Shown: one piece after another, positions 34,761-49,700 of the stretch
Layout: each line of letters starts with the position of its first letter
Position numbering within the stretch: position 1 is the stretch's first letter
Position numbers and translations under genes: made by a program
Assembly: GCA_903813345.2 (NCBI GenBank)
Contig: CAIIXF020000012.1
Coordinates: 32,554,501-32,618,500, forward strand
From: Owenia fusiformis
Lineage: Eukaryota; Annelida; Polychaeta; Sabellida; Oweniidae
DNA: 64,000 nt
Direction: 5' to 3'
The notes under the pieces: model-generated
The model's database searches: none
Seen by the model: the letters and a program-made list of their open reading frames with translations, nothing else
Told to the model about the DNA's origin: nothing

Positions 34761-37700
34761 CTGTTGTCTTGGTGACTAGACTTTGTTTTTGTTTTCTTCC
34801 TGTCATCACTCTTAGATGCTGATTGGCTGTCGTCTTTCTTATGTTGTGTGGCTAGTTGGTTGGCAAGGTGACTGAATCTCATCTCTAGCGCAGTTTCGGC
34901 ATCTGTTGGCCCATTAGCCCCCACAGCACTAAGCTTACTGAAAGGTAATATCAAGCTGTCAAAAAATGGTCCACCTTGTCTTGGGTTTTAGTTGTCATGG
35001 ATAGAAGTTTTCATGGGTTTGATGTGTCTTGGGTCAGAGTTGTCATGGGCCTGAAATGTCATGGATACAAGTTTTCATGGGTTTGAGGTGTCTTGGGTCA
35101 GAGTTGTCAGGGTTCTGAATTGTCATGGATACAAGTTGCCATAGGTTTTAATTGACGTGGGTCAGAGTTGTCATGGGTCTGAAATGTCATGGATACAAGT
35201 TGTCATGGGTTTGAGGTGTCGTGGGATTGGTCAAAAATAAAAATTTGCCAAATCTCTCGATCTTAAATGATAACTCCTTCTACTTTTGAGAAAAATCTAC
35301 AAGAGAGGTACCTGATTCTGGCAACAAGTCTCTGAGTGTTGGATGATGGGATACATTGATCCTCCTCTGCTGCAGAGGTGTCACCTATTGGGAACTGTTC
35401 CAAGGAGACGTCTGCTGACGCATCCCTACCTCCAGGCATCACAGCGCCACCTATGGTTATGGGCAAAATAATTATATGCATAATAAACAACACCAATATT
35501 GGGTCAGGTTATACAGGGTGTTAAAAAAAAACGCAACCCAAAGAAATCGCTATATCTTGGAAAAAACTTATCCAATTGCACTGATTTTTTCAGGAAAGAA
35601 AGAAGAGACTGTGCATGTAGAGCTCCTGTAGTTATTTAGTTGTAAAACATGAAGCCTTGGACGCCTGCTCAAAAGACATTAGTATTAGAAAGATACAAAA
35701 AATGCAGTCAAAGGTGACTGCCACAGCAATAAAACTGAATAACTTTCTAACCATAGTGTTTTGGCACTTCAGATTTGACACAAATTATCCTCATTCAATG
35801 TGTGGTGAATTTGTGGAGTTTCATCAAAATCACTCCAGGGACTTTACAGTCATGGTCAAAATACCTTCTTAAGTCTGCCTGAACCAGGGCGTTTGACTGC
35901 GTTTTGAACGCATTTCGACCATATCTGTAAAGTCCCTGGAGCGATTTTGATTTCACTCTACAGATTTACCATACTTTGAATGAAGATGATTTGTGCCAAA
36001 TTTGAAGAGCTAGAACACTATGATTAGAAAGTTATTCGGTTTTATTGCTGTGGCAGTCACCCCTGACTGCGTTTTCCGTATCTTTCCAATACTAATGTCT
36101 TTTGAGCAGGTGTCTAAGGCATCAAGTTTTATAACTTACCAACTACAAGAGGTATACATACACAGTCTCTTCTTTCTTTCCTGAAAAAATGAACATAATT
36201 GCATTAGTATTTCCCAAGATATAGCGATTTCTTTGGGTTGCGTTTTTTTTTGAACACCCTGTATCAAAGGGATTCAGAATTTTTTCTAATATTTCAGCGG
36301 TATTATGGAATTGCCTAATTTGTTGATAATTGAAGAAGTTTTCAAAAGACTTGAGACTATTGCATTACTCTTTTCTAATATCCAAATAAATATAAATTAA
36401 CTCTTAAATGGTAAGGGGGGAATTTATCAATTTATCATAATTTACTAATAACGTAATTAATGAAAATAATACCTTTAAAATTTAAAATATTATATTCCAA
36501 GATTTACCTAATAAGGGCATGAAATCAGAGTCGATCGGGAACTGTTCCAGTGAATCTGATACGTCATGAGCAGTTCTAACATCATCTCTTCTAGCTCCAT
36601 CTATAAAAAAAAGAGTTCAACTCTTCCGTATCAGATAATTTAGGAAGTAGAAGAGAGAAAGAAAATTGGGAATGTGAGAAGCCATTCCTCTGATATTCAA
36701 AAAAGGACCAGCTCCCCCTATCATTTGTCATTATTTGCCACTCATGAACACTCCCTGCATGGTCCTACAAGCTTATACATTCAAAGTGGTGGACAACAGC
36801 TATATTCTTTACTTTATTGCTATATTTACTGTTATTGAAAATTGTATATCGGATGTACGTTCGGCCCTAAAGGGCATCAGTACTAATAAAATCCTATTAT
36901 GTTATTCCTGAAAACAGTAAGTTGGATTTTGAAAATTTTCACTTTTCTTCCATCACAATTCATCACTTTTAAGAATAGTTGCGTGTAATATGACTGATTT
37001 ACTTTTAGGTAATTGCAAGATGAAATTAACTGTGTATGAACTATCAATGATGGCAATCTTGAACTTAAAAAATCTCCTAAATCTAATCCTTAGCCAATCA
37101 AAATGTGTAAGCAACTGTGATTTTGGAAAGCTTTTTTGTGTCTTACCCATTGATTGGCGGCTTGGAGGGGTTGGTGGTGCAGCTACATTATCGGGAACCT
37201 CCAACTGGTTTGGATCATCATGAGAAGGAATGAATTTCTTTGGAGCTGAAACATGTCAAACACTGGCTTAACGGAATGGAAGACAGAAGGATGGGTCAAT
37301 ACACTGGCTTAATGGAAATGGAAGGCAGAGAGATGGGTTGGTGGTGCAGCTACATTATCAGGAACCTCCAACTGGTTTGGATCATCATGAGAAGGAATGA
37401 ACTTCTTTGGGGCTGAAACATGTCAAACACTGGCTTAACAGAAATGGAAGACAGAAGGATGGGTCAATACACTGGCTTAATGGAAATGGAAGGCAGAGAG
37501 ATGGGTTGGTGGTGCAGCTACATTATCAGGAACCTCCAACTGGTTTGGATCATCATGAGAAGGAATGAATTTCTTTGGAGCTGAAACATGTCAAACACTG
37601 GCTTAACAGAAATGAAAGGCAGAGAGATGGGTTGGTGATGCAGCTACATTATCGGGAACCTCCAACTGGTTTGGATCATCATGAGAAGGAATGAATTTCT

Positions 37701-40700
37701 TTGGGGCTGAAACATGTCAAACACTGGCTTAACAGAAATGGAAGGCAGAGAGATGGGTTGGTGGTGCAGCTACATTATCAGGAACCTCCAACTGGTTTGG
37801 ATCATCATGAGAAGGAATGAATTTCTTTGGAGCTGAAACATGTCAAACACTGGCTTAACAGAAATGAAAGGCAGAGAGATGGGTTGGTGATGCAGCTACA
37901 TTATCGGGAACCTCCAACTGGTTTGGATCATCATGAGAAGGAATGAATTTCTTTGGGGCTGAAACATGTCAAACACTGGCTTAATGGAAATGGAAGGCAG
38001 AGAGATGGGTCCATACAAAGTTCTAAAAGATCAGTCACAATTTTACTCTCCGTGATCAATAGATTATCATTTTTCTTTGCATTATTTTCTGAAGTAGTTT
38101 AGAAAATATTGGTAGGACAAAAAATGAAACTCACTTGACGCAGATCTTGGCTCATTGTTAGTGTCGACAACTGCATTTGTTGCAGCGACGACTTCAGACA
38201 TTTGTTGCTGAATTCGCTCTAGCACATCCTCTGTGGATAGATGGAGCTTTGGCTTGGGTTTGGCGGAATGTTTTGTGGCACCTGTACGTCGTGAACCAGA
38301 TGCCATTCGGTTTTGGAACAACTCTTCAAAGCGACGTAGCTCTAAATGGATGGAACAAATGTAGATTATTCTAAAGTTATACTCAAGCAAGGCCATACTT
38401 AAACAAGGTCATACTCAAATATTAGGCCACAATCAAGACAACTTAGTCAAAAATAATTCAACTGAAACAATATCTTTTTCAAGATTTAACCAAAACATGT
38501 CTATAGTAATCAAGTTACTCATTCGAGTATCTACTAATCAAGATACTACATCAAAATGTATATATACAGTTTTTGAATTACAAATAACAAATGTCCAGCA
38601 AAATTAAGACAGCATTTTGATTGTCAAACACGAAAGTAAATTATAACATCCACTATTTTTAACTTAGAACTCAATTTTTCTCATTCTGATCAGAGAAAAC
38701 TATCCAATAAGAATATAATAAAGAGCTTATACATACCACTTGAGAAGGTAGAAGTTCTTAAGGGCAGGGTCCATTTGTCATCAGTGCCATCTTTTTCTTG
38801 TCTCTCAAGCAAACCCAGCAAAGCTGCTTCATCACTGCCACTGTAAGAAATAACAAGAGGTTGAATTACACATATTTGTGAGAACTTGAACGTAAACATA
38901 TTAGGATCCCCAGGAATTGTTGTCCAACTTTCAATTGGCTAAAACAGGGACCTAGAATTATTTTCCTCATACCTTCAAACTCAAATGGGCAATAAAGGCC
39001 AGTGATGTGAAAATAGTCCAGGGAACAAATTTTACATGTTTCATATACATTTTCTTCAAAACAGTGCTAACTTAGCCTTCATAACATGACGTCAATTCTC
39101 AGTAAAATTAATTTGTAAATGCTTTATGCAATTTTTCTATAATCGTTACCATTGATAGGAGATAATTTTTACAATAACTCAAGTAAAACTCCAATCATTT
39201 GAATCATTGTCCCCAGAGTATTATGTTTTTTAAATTTAAGAAATTTTGAAAATAGAAAAAAAAAACATAATTTTCTCTGTTTTTTAACGAAAATTTATGA
39301 ACTGAATTCCTTGAAGAAATGCATTTTAATGCAAATTTTGCAAAATCACCACAGCCAACTAAAACACTCCCAAAATTAAATAGGAATCAATGTATGTAAT
39401 CCATGAGACATACCTATCAGCTCTTGATTTAGCAGTCAGATTTGGTGTCCCACCTCCGCCTGTTGCCCCTCTCTCCACTTCTCGATCATAATTACCTGCT
39501 TCATTATCACCAGACCTTAAAACAAATCATATTTGAAATTATTAACTCAAAAAGTATGTCTTAATTAGGAAACTAGATTATCAAATAATAACTATATGTG
39601 AATAACTGAATTAATGTACCATTGTAAATTTGTTCAATAAAAATTGGATATTACAAATACATAAGGATCAATGTTTGATACCATGGGCTTTCTTGAAAGC
39701 CCATGATGAGCTATGCACAGGCCAATCTGTCAATTATGAACTGGCCTAATCCATAAAGGATGTGTCTGGGTATATGCCCTTTTGGTCCCTCAGTCAAATG
39801 TTTGTGAAATATGGTTTTTATTACTGTCCTGGTTATATTTAATAAGTATATTTACTTTTTCACGAATTTTGATGCATAATTAACCCCCTGCTGAGAGTCA
39901 GAATAAGTATCTTAACAAACAAAAAAATAGTCATTATCATAGAAAAAAACACCAATGGCAACATGTATGACATACAAAGAAGAAATAACTTAAGACCGAT
40001 GAAGAATTAAAAAGAAAATCATATTTTTGCTATATATTTAAGGATTAAAATTTTTTTCAAATTTTTGAATTTCCCGCCAGTTTAATTTGAAGGGGGAAAA
40101 ACAAGATGGCTGCCATTTTATGTAAGAAATATCAGGAAAAAAGTTGCTTCACTTTTAGTTTTCACAATGAGCACAGTTTTCCGGTTTAGGTTTTTTGACT
40201 GATTCTGACTCTTCATCACCAGGGTCATGTATAGAGATTATAAAATTGAAACCAAAATGTTGTGCTCAGCATGAATTTGACTGAAATATGGGTAACATCA
40301 CCAACACAATTGAAGTCTCAAAACTGGATGCTCAGTAACTTTGAGTGACTATAATCCCTTGATTACCCAGATAAACACCAATTCACTTATACAGAAATAC
40401 CATTCAATGTCTATTCAAAGAAAGTAACCAATGTTTTGGAAGATATGTTTCAAACTTTTTGCATAAATAATTTATTTAATATTTAGACTAATTTGTCATT
40501 GATTTTTTTTCAATTCTGACAAAGTGATATGCACTGTCTTTGATGCCAATATTCTTCATCAATTGTGATACAAATTGATATTTTTGTAATCTCAGAAGAA
40601 GGATAAGATATTGAAGTTAATTAATATGTGTGATTGAGTTGGTTTTTCAGACATTACAATTTTCAATATTTTCTAAGTCGATACCCAGACTCATTCCCAG

Positions 40701-43700
40701 ACTCATCCTTTCTCCCAATCTGCACCAAATTTTCTATCAAAAACTACTGAATAAAAATAACTTACATAGTTTCATCATCCACGTCGTTTTCATCATTATT
40801 TAGTTCAACTTGTTGAATCTCCAAGGGACCTGTCTCAAGGTCCTCATGTGTGTCTAAGGGGCCTGTCTCAAGGTCACCTTGTGTGATGTCATGATCAGGA
40901 TTCGACTCTTGATCACTTAACTCCTGGAAACACAAAAAGTATTTACTTGTTTGTTTCAAGAGTTTAACTGAATGATTTATCTAATGCATTCGCTAAAAAG
41001 GATGTGATAAAGAAGGTCATAAAGTATATACGTTGACTACGAATGATGTGATATCATGTACAAACCGTATTAATGTATTTTGTGGAATCTTGTAACCATG
41101 ACAACTTATAAAATAAAATAGGACTTAAAAACCTATTCATTCTGAAAGAGTATATCATATGCTTTAAAATGATATATAACACTATGTATGCCCATGTATA
41201 TACCATATATGGCAATTTTCAAAAAATCGTCAGTGTAATAGTGCTTTTCGCGCCAGTATGGAATGAGCTAAGCTGTCTAATATTCGAAAACAATTACCGA
41301 GATAATTTCTTATATTTTTCAAAATGGCCTCATGCTAACCAAATGTCATTAGAAAGTGTAATATGCTTCTAAGTATTCACATAAAAATGTTAAAAAGATT
41401 GCTCCATTACTTTTCCAGTTAAAGCAAAAAACAGTAAAAATATGTCCGCCATTTTTCAAAATGGCCACTCACTAACTAAATTATCATAGAAGGTATAGTC
41501 ACATATAAAGTTTCAACAAAATTGCTCCGCTACCTTTAGAGTTATAATAAAAAAATGTCCTAAATTTTAGAACCAGTGGCCAGCTTGAAAATTGCTTTTC
41601 AAGCAGAACTTGTATTCAAATGTATATCCCCCTTAGGTGGGATAAATATATTTGTGTCAATAAAATACAAGTAGTCCCTTAACCCCACTCTAAGATTTAC
41701 GTTTAAATTGTTAATCAAGGGTGTATTCCATGAAGCACATTCCTACTCTATATTTGGACTAAGTCTTCAAACATCAAGAATGGAAACTATATGAAAACGT
41801 CTAACTTTGAATAAAACTCTGTCTGTCAGATACATTCTATGTCAACGTGTTAGGATTTATGGTTATCAGTATTTTTGTTGCTTTATAATTTAAGTGTAGT
41901 ATCTACATGTATACTAGAAATTATGTCATTTTCCACAATGGAAATTGGTTTACATCTTTTCTCCCACACTTTTAAATATTATTATGAGAGTAGGTGTTAG
42001 GTTTCAACTGTGTGCAAATTGATGGGGAATGTTTCCTTTTAAATGACATAATGCCATTAATGGAGTATGAACGGTTAAGTGAGATAATGCAGTTACATAA
42101 CATAACATTGGGCAGTCAATTAGTAGCTAGAAATTACCTATTTCAAAAGGAGAAACCATTATTCTAAACTAGACAATGGCAACTCCGCGGAGTAGCAAAT
42201 CCCAACGAACAAAATATCAATTACTGAATTCCAATCAATTATACTCATTACTTTGGTTAAAATTGAAAAATTTAGATTTCAGAATTGCGAATTCCTGCAA
42301 AGCAGCCATTTTGAATTTTCTGAGGTACAAATCTGAAGAATAATACCATAATTGTAATCTACTCCAAAATTCCTTCAATTTGAGTATAATATAGCCATAC
42401 TTTGAAGGGATCGAAAAATTATTGTGAAATCGTACATTAGACTGCCATTTTGAATTTTACGAGGCTCAAATCAGAAAAAAGATACAATATTTGCAATCTA
42501 CTCTTAATTGCCTTTCATTTGAGTATAATAAAGCTATACTTCAGAAAGATCTAAAAATTAGCGAAAATTACTGTTTTCCTGACCCCCCCCCCATACACAG
42601 CCCCTGGGGGTCAGGATGAAAAACACGGAATATATGTGAAATAGATAGATTTTGTGAATATACTACCAAAATTTCAAACAATAATATTAATTACTTTGGT
42701 TTAGAATGAAAAATTTATGGTTTTTGCGAAAAAGTCCCGTCATTTTTAAAGCGGCGGCCATCTTGAAAAATTTTTTTTTTGCGTACAACTATTCACCAAT
42801 ATACATCTTTCCACTAAATATGAAGAAAATCCGTCAACTTGTATTTGAGTTATCTTCCGGACGGACGGACGGACGGACGGACGGACTGACTGACTGACTG
42901 ACGGACTGACGGACGGAGGGCTTCACTATATCCCTACCGAACTTCGTTCGTTGGGATAATTATGAGGATATCCTGGAATATGACCATACATCATGAAACC
43001 AATTTAAATATTGACATTTAATTAGAACCATCATCACATTAGCAGGCATAATTCAATTAATAGGGAGTTAAGCTTGCATATAAAATGGAGACACCAACCT
43101 ATACGTATGAGCAATCGCCCATACAAATTCATCGCTTAAATAACTTGCGTTCACGTTTAGGCTGTGAAAAACAGTGCAAGCTTAAACTCCCTATTGAGTG
43201 ACATAACAAATCGGGAATAAATGCATGCGATGTATATTCCATATACTGCTGGGAGATACATGTATAACAAGGATTTGATTATGTCTTACTTGGCAGACTT
43301 TGTTGTATATTTCATTGTTATAACTTGTGAAATATCATCAGTATCATCAGCACTATTCCAGAAAATACCCGGATACACTTTGCATGGATATACAATAGAC
43401 AGTATAAATGTGAAAAGTTTGGGAAAGTGTGGAGAATCATGCACTACGAATTCCGCCTGTTTCTCATTCAATTTTGAGCTTGGTTCAAAACAAAAGATGT
43501 CACTGTGTGAGCTGTTGTACTGTTCCTTGGATGTAAACAATTCGGCATTGGTGCCCAACACAACAATGACATATTACAATCCAGTAAGTTGGTCCTAAAT
43601 TACAGTTATTATAAGGCTAAATAACAGGCTAAATAAATTAGAACAACAGGCAAAATTAATGGAAATCATGAATTTAACATGGAAAAGTTGATAAATCCCT

Positions 43701-46700
43701 AAAAACAACAGGCAACTTTGTGAAAACATCTGGTGCAAATTGCCTGTAGTATGTTGCTAATGAAACCCCTGTATTATAATTTAATTGATATTTACGTATT
43801 ATTGCTCATAGTTAGTATTAATTGGTGTTTGTAACACTACTGTTTTATTTATATACATATTTGTAGTATTTGTACTAAAATTTTGTAGGACATAAACTTC
43901 TTCAAATTACAAGCAGAAGCATATTTATCTCTATGACTGTACAAACAACTATCACAAAGCTTTAATTTAAAAAATTCCAATTCTTTGTCAAGAAATCCTG
44001 CAAAATTCAAGTGATATTGGCCACTAACTCCAGCAAAATTCACTCATTTGCAGATATTTACATTTTAAATTGCAAAAAAATTGGAGCAGGGAGTTTATTA
44101 ATACAAATGTAAAGCAAACATTTATTTTATAGTGTTTGATAAGTTTTAATTTTCAAATTTTATTACAAATACTTTAAAGTTATTTAATGATTTGAAACGC
44201 AATACAGGATATATCATGTATATTGTGCTTGAGAAATTCTGTATTGGCACGAGACAAAGTAGATTCCCAATACAAAATATTGAGAGCAAAATATATCCCG
44301 TATTCCACTTCAAATCATTTTATGACATTTTTATCATATGATCTTAAGCCAATACATTTTACTAAGGAGATAATCCCTTGGATACTCTGACTTGCTCTAA
44401 AACCATATATTTGATGAAGACACTTTCATTTCATGAATGAAATCTGTATTGCTACTGAGATTGTCCCCTCCTTACCAATATTTTCTGTATTGTTATGGAG
44501 ATGATCAATCCCGTACCAATACAAGGTGATAGGTCCCAATACAGATTGGTAAAGCTCAAGAACTGACCAATCAGAGGGCGGCATTTTACAGATCATGTAA
44601 TAAATCTATTTATCCCACGATTAATGTGTTATTTGTACAATAACGGCTGTTGATATTTCTGATATTATTGAAATCCGTGTGATATTTTCCAGAAAATCGT
44701 TTATCAAACTCATATGCGTGTGATATCGTTTATCTCACGCATATCCGTGTGATATCACATTTCCATTTCGCGCCACAATATTGTTGGAAATTAGGTCAGA
44801 TTATTTATTCTCTTTTGAGAAAATAGGTCCGTTAATTTATTCTCTTTAAGTTTCATTGGTGTATTGAATTACGATTGTGTATATAATTTGATTGGAACGC
44901 TGCTAATTTAAACGATTAAAAATGGTATTTATGACGAACTATATCATGTACAGAAAGTAGTGCATATTTTTTTCAATTGTTATTCTAATTTCTAGTTTAT
45001 ATTGTCTGCCAATGTCCTGGAAATTGGATAAGAACATGACAACGTGATTGTAATCATGGGATAAACCCAATATCACATAATTTCTCGTGATATCATTTTA
45101 TCGCCTCGTAGATATCAAATATCAACACTCATTCGCTTCGCTCACTCGTGTTGATATTTGATATCAACTCGGCGATAAAAATGATATCACTCAAAATGAT
45201 GTGATATTCTGTATTTATGTAATTATGTTTTTTAAAAAAATTATATATTCATCTTAGTTAAATTGATTTATTAAAATTAGCTGACTGTATAATCCATAAA
45301 ATTAATTTATATTTAAAGATTCCCAAAGAAGCTGTCCCACTGTGTAGTAAGTATGGATGTTGAGATATTAAAAAATTAAACTTAAAGGTCCCATATAAAG
45401 TTTAAACCACTTTGGCTCATACTGTAGTTTTACCTGATGTTATCAAAGTGTGATATATACTAACTTTTAGAGGTCGCAAATACCTTTTAATAAGCGATAA
45501 TCAAAACCAATGCGTAGCATTCATCCTCACATGTATTTTACTAAAAAAATGAGAAATGAACATGTACTCCGACTGGGCCTTTTGATTTCACATGTCAATG
45601 TGTGCAAAGTTTCTCTGGAGCAATGTGCGAACAGAGAGGTGAGATTATTTAAAATCTATACTACAACTGCAATCACTAAATTTAGTGCCAACCCTGTAAT
45701 AAGCACCCACCCCACATGGAAAAGTTGATAAATCCCTAAAAACAACAGGCAACTTTGTGAAAACATCTGGTGCAAATTGCCTGTAGTATGTTGCTAATGA
45801 AACCCCTGTATTATAATTTAATTGATATTTACGTATTATTGCTCATAGTTAGTATTAATTGGTGTTTGTAACACTACTGTTTTATTTATATACATATTTG
45901 TAGTATTTGTACTAAAATTTTGTAGGACATAAACTTCTTCAAATTACAAGCAGAAGCATATTTATCTCTATGACTGTACAAACAACTATCACAAAGCTTT
46001 AATTTAAAAAATTCCAATTCTTTGTCAAGAAATCCTGCAAAATTCAAGTGATATTGGCCACTAACTCCAGCAAAATTCACTCATTTGCAGATATTTACAT
46101 TTTAAATTGCAAAAAAATTGGAGCAGGGAGTTTATTAATACAAATGTAAAGCAAACATTTATTTTATAGTGTTTGATAAGTTTTAATTTTCAAATTTTAT
46201 TACAAATACTTTAAAGTTATTTAATGATTTGAAACGCAATACAGGATATATCATGTATATTGTGCTTGAGAAATTCTGTATTGGCACGAGACAAAGTAGA
46301 TTCCCAATACAAAATATTGAGAGCAAAATATATCCCGTATTCCACTTCAAATCATTTTATGACATTTTTATCATATGATCTTAAGCCAATACATTTTACT
46401 AAGGAGATAATCCCTTGGATACTCTGACTTGCTCTAAAACCATATATTTGATGAAGACACTTTCATTTCATGAATGAAATCTGTATTGCTACTGAGATTG
46501 TCCCCTCCTTACCAATATTTTCTGTATTGTTATGGAGATGATCAATCCCGTACCAATACAAGGTGATAGGTCCCAATACAGATTGGTAAAGCTCAAGAAC
46601 TGACCAATCAGAGGGCGGCATTTTACAGATCATGTAATAAATCTATTTATCCCACGATTAATGTGTTATTTGTACAATAACGGCTGTTGATATTTCTGAT

Positions 46701-49700
46701 ATTATTGAAATCCGTGTGATATTTTCCAGAAAATCGTTTATCAAACTCATATGCGTGTGATATCGTTTATCTCACGCATATCCGTGTGATATCACATTTC
46801 CATTTCGCGCCACAATATTGTTGGAAATTAGGTCAGATTATTTATTCTCTTTTGAGAAAATAGGTCCGTTAATTTATTCTCTTTAAGTTTCATTGGTGTA
46901 TTGAATTACGATTGTGTATATAATTTGATTGGAACGCTGCTAATTTAAACGATTAAAAATGGTATTTATGACGAACTATATCATGTACAGAAAGTAGTGC
47001 ATATTTTTTTCAATTGTTATTCTAATTTCTAGTTTATATTGTCTGCCAATGTCCTGGAAATTGGATAAGAACATGACAACGTGATTGTAATCATGGGATA
47101 AACCCAATATCACATAATTTCTCGTGATATCATTTTATCGCCTCGTAGATATCAAATATCAACACTCATTCGCTTCGCTCACTCGTGTTGATATTTGATA
47201 TCAACTCGGCGATAAAAATGATATCACTCAAAATGATGTGATATTCTGTATTTATGTAATTATGTTTTTTAAAAAAATTATATATTCATCTTAGTTAAAT
47301 TGATTTATTAAAATTAGCTGACTGTATAATCCATAAAATTAATTTATATTTAAAGATTCCCAAAGAAGCTGTCCCACTGTGTAGTAAGTATGGATGTTGA
47401 GATATTAAAAAATTAAACTTAAAGGTCCCATATAAAGTTTAAACCACTTTGGCTCATACTGTAGTTTTACCTGATGTTATCAAAGTGTGATATATACTAA
47501 CTTTTAGAGGTCGCAAATACCTTTTAATAAGCGATAATCAAAACCAATGCGTAGCATTCATCCTCACATGTATTTTACTAAAAAAATGAGAAATGAACAT
47601 GTACTCCGACTGGGCCTTTTGATTTCACATGTCAATGTGTGCAAAGTTTCTCTGGAGCAATGTGCGAACAGAGAGGTGAGATTATTTAAAATCTATACTA
47701 CAACTGCAATCACTAAATTTAGTGCCAACCCTGTAATAAGCACCCACCCCACATGGAAAAGTTGATAAATCCCTAAAAACAACAGGCAACTTTGTGAAAA
47801 CATCTGGTGCAAATTGCCTGTAGTATGTTGCTAATGAAACCCCTGTATTATAATTTAATTGATATTTACGTATTATTGCTCATAGTTAGTATTAATTGGT
47901 GTTTGTAACACTACTGTTTTATTTATATACATATTTGTAGTATTTGTACTAAAATTTTGTAGGACATAAACTTCTTCAAATTACAAGCAGAAGCATATTT
48001 ATCTCTATGACTGTACAAACAACTATCACAAAGCTTTAATTTAAAAAATTCCAATTCTTTGTCAAGAAATCCTGCAAAATTCAAGTGATATTGGCCACTA
48101 ACTCCAGCAAAATTCACTCATTTGCAGATATTTACATTTTAAATTGCAAAAAAATTGGAGCAGGGAGTTTATTAATACAAATGTAAAGCAAACATTTATT
48201 TTATAGTGTTTGATAAGTTTTAATTTTCAAATTTTATTACAAATACTTTAAAGTTATTTAATGATTTGAAACGCAATACAGGATATATCATGTATATTGT
48301 GCTTGAGAAATTCTGTATTGGCACGAGACAAAGTAGATTCCCAATACAAAATATTGAGAGCAAAATATATCCCGTATTCCACTTCAAATCATTTTATGAC
48401 ATTTTTATCATATGATCTTAAGCCAATACATTTTACTAAGGAGATAATCCCTTGGATACTCTGACTTGCTCTAAAACCATATATTTGATGAAGACACTTT
48501 CATTTCATGAATGAAATCTGTATTGCTACTGAGATTGTCCCCTCCTTACCAATATTTTCTGTATTGTTATGGAGATGATCAATCCCGTACCAATACAAGG
48601 TGATAGGTCCCAATACAGATTGGTAAAGCTCAAGAACTGACCAATCAGAGGGCGGCATTTTACAGATCATGTAATAAATCTATTTATCCCACGATTAATG
48701 TGTTATTTGTACAATAACGGCTGTTGATATTTCTGATATTATTGAAATCCGTGTGATATTTTCCAGAAAATCGTTTATCAAACTCATATGCGTGTGATAT
48801 CGTTTATCTCACGCATATCCGTGTGATATCACATTTCCATTTCGCGCCACAATATTGTTGGAAATTAGGTCAGATTATTTATTCTCTTTTGAGAAAATAG
48901 GTCCGTTAATTTATTCTCTTTAAGTTTCATTGGTGTATTGAATTACGATTGTGTATATAATTTGATTGGAACGCTGCTAATTTAAACGATTAAAAATGGT
49001 ATTTATGACGAACTATATCATGTACAGAAAGTAGTGCATATTTTTTTCAATTGTTATTCTAATTTCTAGTTTATATTGTCTGCCAATGTCCTGGAAATTG
49101 GATAAGAACATGACAACGTGATTGTAATCATGGGATAAACCCAATATCACATAATTTCTCGTGATATCATTTTATCGCCTCGTAGATATCAAATATCAAC
49201 ACTCATTCGCTTCGCTCACTCGTGTTGATATTTGATATCAACTCGGCGATAAAAATGATATCACTCAAAATGATGTGATATTCTGTATTTATGTAATTAT
49301 GTTTTTTAAAAAAATTATATATTCATCTTAGTTAAATTGATTTATTAAAATTAGCTGACTGTATAATCCATAAAATTAATTTATATTTAAAGATTCCCAA
49401 AGAAGCTGTCCCACTGTGTAGTAAGTATGGATGTTGAGATATTAAAAAATTAAACTTAAAGGTCCCATATAAAGTTTAAACCACTTTGGCTCATACTGTA
49501 GTTTTACCTGATGTTATCAAAGTGTGATATATACTAACTTTTAGAGGTCGCAAATACCTTTTAATAAGCGATAATCAAAACCAATGCGTAGCATTCATCC
49601 TCACATGTATTTTACTAAAAAAATGAGAAATGAACATGTACTCCGACTGGGCCTTTTGATTTCACATGTCAATGTGTGCAAAGTTTCTCTGGAGCAATGT

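Noticed and set aside
33853-34954. Arg/Tyr-rich ORFs in the CGTAC block
   Set aside because: Products of iterated CTCGTAA/CGTAC motifs inside an inverted-repeat element, apart from the genuine exon at 34761-34937.
43849-48117. Three identical 64-residue minus-strand ORFs
   Set aside because: Identical because they lie in the 2,037-bp triplication; no family features or splice context.
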